Made by a program: the position numbers and the translations under genes. Below, piece by piece: positions 60,370-64,000 of a stretch of 64,000 nucleotides of DNA. The notes beneath the pieces are model-generated. The model was not told where the DNA came from. It saw only the letters and a program-made list of their open reading frames with translations, and made no database searches. The stretch is from Prevotella sp. Its GTDB lineage: Bacteria; Bacteroidota; Bacteroidia; Bacteroidales; Bacteroidaceae. The stretch spans positions 62,001 through 126,000 of the forward strand of contig SUYH01000004.1 of assembly GCA_015060535.1 (NCBI GenBank). The letters run 5' to 3'. How positions within the stretch are numbered: the stretch's first letter is position 1; the number at the start of each line of letters is the position of its first letter.

Positions 60370-62430
60370 ATGCAAAAAGGTAACATCGGGGTTACTACTG
60401 AGAACATCTTCCCCGTCATCAAAAAGTTTCTCTACAGCGACCATGAGATTTTCTTGCGCGAGATGGTTTCCAATGCCGTCGACGCCACGCAGAAGCTGAA
60501 GACACTGGCCCAGCAGGGCGAGTTCAAAGGCGAAGAGGGCGACTTGACCGTCCGCGTCAGTCTGGACAAGGAGAAGGGCACCATCACCATCTCGGACCGT
60601 GGTATCGGTATGACCGAGGAGGAGATAGACAAGTACATTAACCAGATAGCTTTCTCGGGTGTCAACGATTTCCTCGAGAAGTATAAGGACAATGCCAACA
60701 ACATCATCGGCCACTTCGGATTGGGCTTCTACTCTTCGTTCATGGTATCGAAGAAGGTAGAGATCATCACCCGTTCGTATAAGGACGGTGCCAAGGCTGT
60801 CAAGTGGAGCTGCGACGGCTCTCCCGCCTACGAGATCGACGAGGCTGAGAAGGAGGACCGCGGTTCAGATATCATCCTGTATATCGACGACGACTGCAAG
60901 GAGTTCCTCGAGAAGGAGAAGCTGCAGCAGCTGTTGGAGAAGTATTGTAAGTTCATGGCCGTACCCGTAGCCTTCGGCAAGAAGCAGGAGTGGTCCAGCG
61001 AGAAGAAGGAGATGGTTGACACCGATAATGACAACGTCATCAACAGCGTCGAGCCCCTGTGGACGAAGGCTCCCTCATCACTCAAGGACGAGGACTACAA
61101 GTCGTTCTACCGCACCCTCTACCCCATGTCCGACGAGCCTATGTTCTGGATTCACCTGAACGTAGACTATCCCTTCAACCTGACGGGTATCCTCTATTTC
61201 CCCCGCATCAAGTCGAACATCGACCTGCAGCGCAACAAGATCCAGCTCTACTGCAACCAGGTATTTGTCACCGACCAGGTGGAGGGCATCGTGCCTGAGT
61301 TCCTGACGCTGCTGCATGGTGTCATCGACTCACCTGACATCCCCCTGAACGTCTCTCGTTCTTATCTGCAGAGCGACCGCGAGGTGAAGAAGATCTCTAC
61401 ATACATCACCAAGAAGGTGGCCGACCGTCTGCAGTCTATCTTCAAGGAGGACCGCAAGCAGTACGAGGAGAAGTGGGACGACCTGAAGCTCTTCATCAAC
61501 TACGGCATCCTCTCTGAGGAGTCGTTCTACGATCGTGCCAAGGAGTTCGCCCTGTTCAAGGATTCTGAGGGTAAGTATTTCACCTTCGACGAATACAAGA
61601 CACTCATCGAGGGTGCCCAGAAGGATAAGGACGGCAATCTCGTCTACCTCTACGCTACCGATAAGGAGGAGCAGTACTCGTATATCAAGGCCGCTCAGGA
61701 CAAGGGCTACAGCGTTCTCTTGCTCGACGGTCAGCTCGACGTACCCACCATCCAGACCTTGGAGCAGAAGTTCGAGAAGTCGCGCTTCACCCGTGTCGAC
61801 AGCGACATCATCGACCGTCTCATCGTCAAGGAAGACGCCCGCAAGAGCGACCTCTCTCAGGAGCAGTCTGACAATTTGTCAGCCGTCTTCAAGTCGCAGA
61901 TGCCAAAGATGGACAAGACTGAGTTCATGGTACAGGTCGACGCTCTTGGTGCTGAGGCCCGTCCTGTCATCATCACCCAGAACGAGTGGATGCGACGTAT
62001 GAAGGAGATGAGCCGCTTCCAGCAGGGTATGAACTTCTACGGTCAGATGCCCGACTCATTCAATATCGTGCTCAATAGCGACCACCCGCTGGTAAAGCGC
62101 GTCCTCACCGATTCAGAGTCAGCCACCGCTGAAGCCCTGAAGCCTATCGATGCCGAGCTGAAAGGCCAGGAGGCTCGTCTCGCTGCCATCCAGCAACAGC
62201 AGGATAAGAAGAAGTACGACGAACTGACTCAGGACGACAAGGACATGAAGGCCGAGTGCGAGAAGGCCGTCCAGGAGCAGAAGGACAAGAAGCAAGCCGT
62301 ATTGGCCGACTATGCCAAGGGCAACGACATCGTCCATCAGCTCATTGACCTGGCACTCCTGCAGAACGGACTCCTCAAGGGTGAAGCCCTCGATCGCTTC
62401 CTACAGCGCTCCGTCGATCTGATTAAATAA
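60370..62430 (+). CDS. htpG: Molecular chaperone HtpG (Hsp90)
   Basis: A 686-residue Hsp90 from MQKGNIGVTTENIFPVIKKF; a TTG two codons upstream is less likely. The ATPase domain has LREMVSNAVDAT near 34, SDRGIGMT near 79 and IGHFGLGFYSSFMV near 115. The middle domain has the catalytic Arg region LNVSRSYLQSDREVKKI, and a C-terminal dimer domain with a charged coiled coil (about 595-650) follows. It refolds client proteins with Hsp70. Upstream there is a weak -7 box (GATATTTGC, about 60319-60327). Confidence 0.96.
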   Translation: MQKGNIGVTTENIFPVIKKFLYSDHEIFLREMVSNAVDATQKLKTLAQQGEFKGEEGDLTVRVSLDKEKGTITISDRGIGMTEEEIDKYINQIAFSGVNDFLEKYKDNANNIIGHFGLGFYSSFMVSKKVEIITRSYKDGAKAVKWSCDGSPAYEIDEAEKEDRGSDIILYIDDDCKEFLEKEKLQQLLEKYCKFMAVPVAFGKKQEWSSEKKEMVDTDNDNVINSVEPLWTKAPSSLKDEDYKSFYRTLYPMSDEPMFWIHLNVDYPFNLTGILYFPRIKSNIDLQRNKIQLYCNQVFVTDQVEGIVPEFLTLLHGVIDSPDIPLNVSRSYLQSDREVKKISTYITKKVADRLQSIFKEDRKQYEEKWDDLKLFINYGILSEESFYDRAKEFALFKDSEGKYFTFDEYKTLIEGAQKDKDGNLVYLYATDKEEQYSYIKAAQDKGYSVLLLDGQLDVPTIQTLEQKFEKSRFTRVDSDIIDRLIVKEDARKSDLSQEQSDNLSAVFKSQMPKMDKTEFMVQVDALGAEARPVIITQNEWMRRMKEMSRFQQGMNFYGQMPDSFNIVLNSDHPLVKRVLTDSESATAEALKPIDAELKGQEARLAAIQQQQDKKKYDELTQDDKDMKAECEKAVQEQKDKKQAVLADYAKGNDIVHQLIDLALLQNGLLKGEALDRFLQRSVDLIK

Positions 62431-62436
62431 AACGGT

Positions 62437-62470
62437 AAGACCCCGAAAGCCAACTTACTTTCGGGGTCTT
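62437..62470. terminator. Bidirectional terminator of htpG and ftsZ
   Basis: AAGACCCCGAAAG and CTTTCGGGGTCTT form a perfect 13-bp stem with an 8-nt loop, followed by TTCTTT. It lies 7 nt after htpG and 5 nt before the convergent ftsZ stop. Confidence 0.9.
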
Positions 62471-62474
62471 TTCT

Positions 62475-63746
62475 TTATCTCTCGTCTATCAACCCGTTGA
62501 GCCAGTCTTTCAACTTTTCCAGTGTCGACTTCTCCTTGGGTCTCTCGTCCACCGTCGGTTCCGATTCCTGTATGGGTTCAGGTGTTGGTGTTGGTGTTGG
62601 CTCAGGAGCAGGCTCAGGTATAGGCGCCGACTCCACGACAAATTTCGGTTCCTCTTGCTGTTCCTCTACGGGCTTTATCGGTGTGGGCTTATACAGCAGC
62701 GGTATCAAGTCCTCATAATACCCATCCTCGTTCTTAGCCACACCTTTCTCCTCGTTCTTCAAGTCGTTCTCCAGCCCGGTAGCCAGAATAGTCACTTTGG
62801 CATCCTCACCCAGGCTGTTATCAGTCGACGTACCCCATATCACGTCAATATTCGGATCCAGTTGGTCGAAGAATTCGTCTATCTCCTGCATTTCTTTCAC
62901 GAAGATAGGACGGTCCTCGCTCGCATAGATATTAAATAGGATACGCTTCGCCTTTCCGATGTCGTTGCCATAGAGCAGCGGCGAGTCCAGCGCATCGACA
63001 ATAGCCCTCTGCACGCGTTTCTCACCACTGGCCCTACCCATAGCCATGATTGCTCCGCCACCATTCTTCATCGTCGTCTCCACATCACGGAAGTCCAGGT
63101 TGATTGAACCGTCGCTATGCACCGTTATCAGCTCAGCGATACCCTTCACGGCATCCTTCAAGATGTCGTCAGCCCGTTGGAAAGCCTCCTTCACCGATAT
63201 GTCTGCATCGGCATACACGTCGCAGAGTCTCTCGTTGTTGATAATCAGCAGCGCGTCCACGTTCTTCCTCAGCTCGTCCACACCCTTCAGCGCCTTCACA
63301 ATCTTACGCTTCTTCTCGAAGTAGAAAGGTATCGTCACCACACCTACTGTCAGCAGACCCATTCTTTTCGCCACGCCAGCCACCACAGGAGCCGCACCCG
63401 TTCCGGTACCGCCACCCATGCCAGCCGTCACAAAGACCATCTTCGTGCCGTCACCCAGTAACTTCTCGATATCATCGATATTGCTCTCGGCCTCTTTCCG
63501 ACCTAGTTCCGGATTGGCACCGGCCCCAAGACCCGCTGTACCCAGCATGATTTTCACCGGCACAGGCGAACCCGCCAGCGACTGGCTGTCCGTGTTACAG
63601 ACGGCAAATGTCACGCCCTCCACCCCTTCCTTGTACATGTTTCTGACGGCATTACAGCCACCGCCGCCCACGCCAATCACCTTGATGATGCCCCTCATCG
63701 TATTCTTAATCACCGGAAAATCCAGCAGTCCAAATTCTTCTCCCAT
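62475..63746 (-). CDS. ftsZ: Cell division protein FtsZ
   Basis: A 423-residue tubulin-like GTPase. IKVIGVGGGGCNAVRNM opens the nucleotide fold, the tubulin signature GGGTGTGAAPVVA lies near 113-125 and the T7 loop INLDFRDVETTMKNGG near 220. A Glu/Pro/Thr linker (about 350-400) leads to the C-terminal peptide TLEKLKDWLNGLIDER, which would bind FtsA. It forms the division ring. The next upstream gene ends only 5 nt before its start. Confidence 0.97.
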   Translation of the reverse strand: MGEEFGLLDFPVIKNTMRGIIKVIGVGGGGCNAVRNMYKEGVEGVTFAVCNTDSQSLAGSPVPVKIMLGTAGLGAGANPELGRKEAESNIDDIEKLLGDGTKMVFVTAGMGGGTGTGAAPVVAGVAKRMGLLTVGVVTIPFYFEKKRKIVKALKGVDELRKNVDALLIINNERLCDVYADADISVKEAFQRADDILKDAVKGIAELITVHSDGSINLDFRDVETTMKNGGGAIMAMGRASGEKRVQRAIVDALDSPLLYGNDIGKAKRILFNIYASEDRPIFVKEMQEIDEFFDQLDPNIDVIWGTSTDNSLGEDAKVTILATGLENDLKNEEKGVAKNEDGYYEDLIPLLYKPTPIKPVEEQQEEPKFVVESAPIPEPAPEPTPTPTPEPIQESEPTVDERPKEKSTLEKLKDWLNGLIDER

Positions 63747-63751
63747 ATCGT

Positions 63752-64000
63752 CTATCGTGTTTCGTTGATAACCAATTCTCTAGGCAGCGTGATGACCTTC
63801 AGCCGTTCATACCAGATACGACCAGCGATATGCTTCTGCGTATGACTGCTAATCAGGTAGTAGCTTGCCCTATACTCATCCATCAGCTCCAGAAAAGCCT
63901 TCTTGATGCGCGAACATTTCTCATTGATGGCATTGTCCAGCGGATCCACCAGATGGTCAACGCTCTCCTCCGCCTTCTCTTTGTCCATCCATCTTGCCGT
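63752..64000 (-). CDS. Unidentified gene upstream of ftsZ, 5' part outside window
   Basis: The frame is open to the window edge (82 codons seen) and ends 5 nt before ftsZ. The sequence is helical and charged: DHLVDPLDNAINEKCSRIKK, AFLELMDEYRASYYLISSH, then QKHIAGRIWYERLKVITLPR. This does not look like the C-terminus of FtsA, which often precedes ftsZ. I cannot name it. It is likely co-transcribed with ftsZ. Confidence 0.55.
   Translation of the reverse strand, partial: TARWMDKEKAEESVDHLVDPLDNAINEKCSRIKKAFLELMDEYRASYYLISSHTQKHIAGRIWYERLKVITLPRELVINETR

Overview
The window looks like a chromosome segment from the Bacteroidales, most probably a Prevotella-like member of the Prevotellaceae. No 16S gene is present, so this is inferred from gene content and promoter style. 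Many start sites carry the Bacteroidota promoter form TTTG-N19/20-TAnnTTTGc. Lineage-typical genes include moxR/DUF58/bat genes, a Rho with a long disordered insert, DUF4295 beside rpmG/rpmB, a MetH lacking the activation domain, a VirE/HU/smalltalk module and a fused HU-LysM protein.

Layout. 1-2.4 kb: leftward genes of a phage-derived or integrated element (DUF7833-like, structural protein P5, HNH endonuclease, SH3-barrel protein), then a decayed stretch with two ORF6N-like remnants. 2.9-3.6 kb: a HEPN/MNT pair. 4-8.3 kb: phosphohexomutase, a TPR protein, galE and tRNA-Asp. 8.3-12.9 kb: a tightly overlapping leftward run, engB-ABC-F-recR-small membrane protein-glycosyltransferase-GNAT. 13.1-16.3 kb: rightward rho-rsmG-MBL hydrolase. 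16.3-23.9 kb: a leftward run of SpoIIE phosphatase, DUF4375, smpB, metH, HAD phosphatase and GH10-like hydrolase. 24-26.1 kb: a clostripain-like lipoprotein (right) and free-methionine-sulfoxide reductase (left).

26.2-44.2 kb is the accessory region. Its outer parts are the two halves of a Bacteroidales VirE/HU module: M15 peptidase, VirE/BT4734-type primase-helicase and small proteins leftward (26.2-31.1 kb), and an HU-like protein plus the 30-residue smalltalk protein rightward (43.3-44.2 kb). Between them lie an unrecognised 416-residue protein, a type I restriction-modification operon with an embedded DUF1016/YhcG nuclease (hsdM-DUF1016-hsdS-hsdR), a WYL regulator, a decayed second DUF1016 copy, a YefM/YoeB toxin-antitoxin pair, and non-coding DNA rich in palindromes. 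One of these is a perfect 42-bp AT palindrome nested in ~34-bp inverted repeats.

44.3-57 kb: a long leftward run, ftsY-rimO-HU-HU/TM/LysM-moxR-DUF58-batA-batBC-batDE-PAP2, in which Bat proteins are fused in pairs. 57-60.2 kb: map-tsaD-cinA and rpmB-rpmG-DUF4295. 60.4-62.4 kb: rightward htpG. 62.5-64 kb: leftward ftsZ preceded by an unidentified partial gene.

The points most worth a second look are: ACTAGT-based 9-nt repeats placed in the same codon phase inside linkers of two unrelated proteins (ABC-F and MetH); the HU-TM-LysM protein that could bridge DNA and the envelope; a 16-nt element shared by both halves of the VirE/HU module; and paired hairpins with a compensatory base change upstream of the toxin-antitoxin operon.
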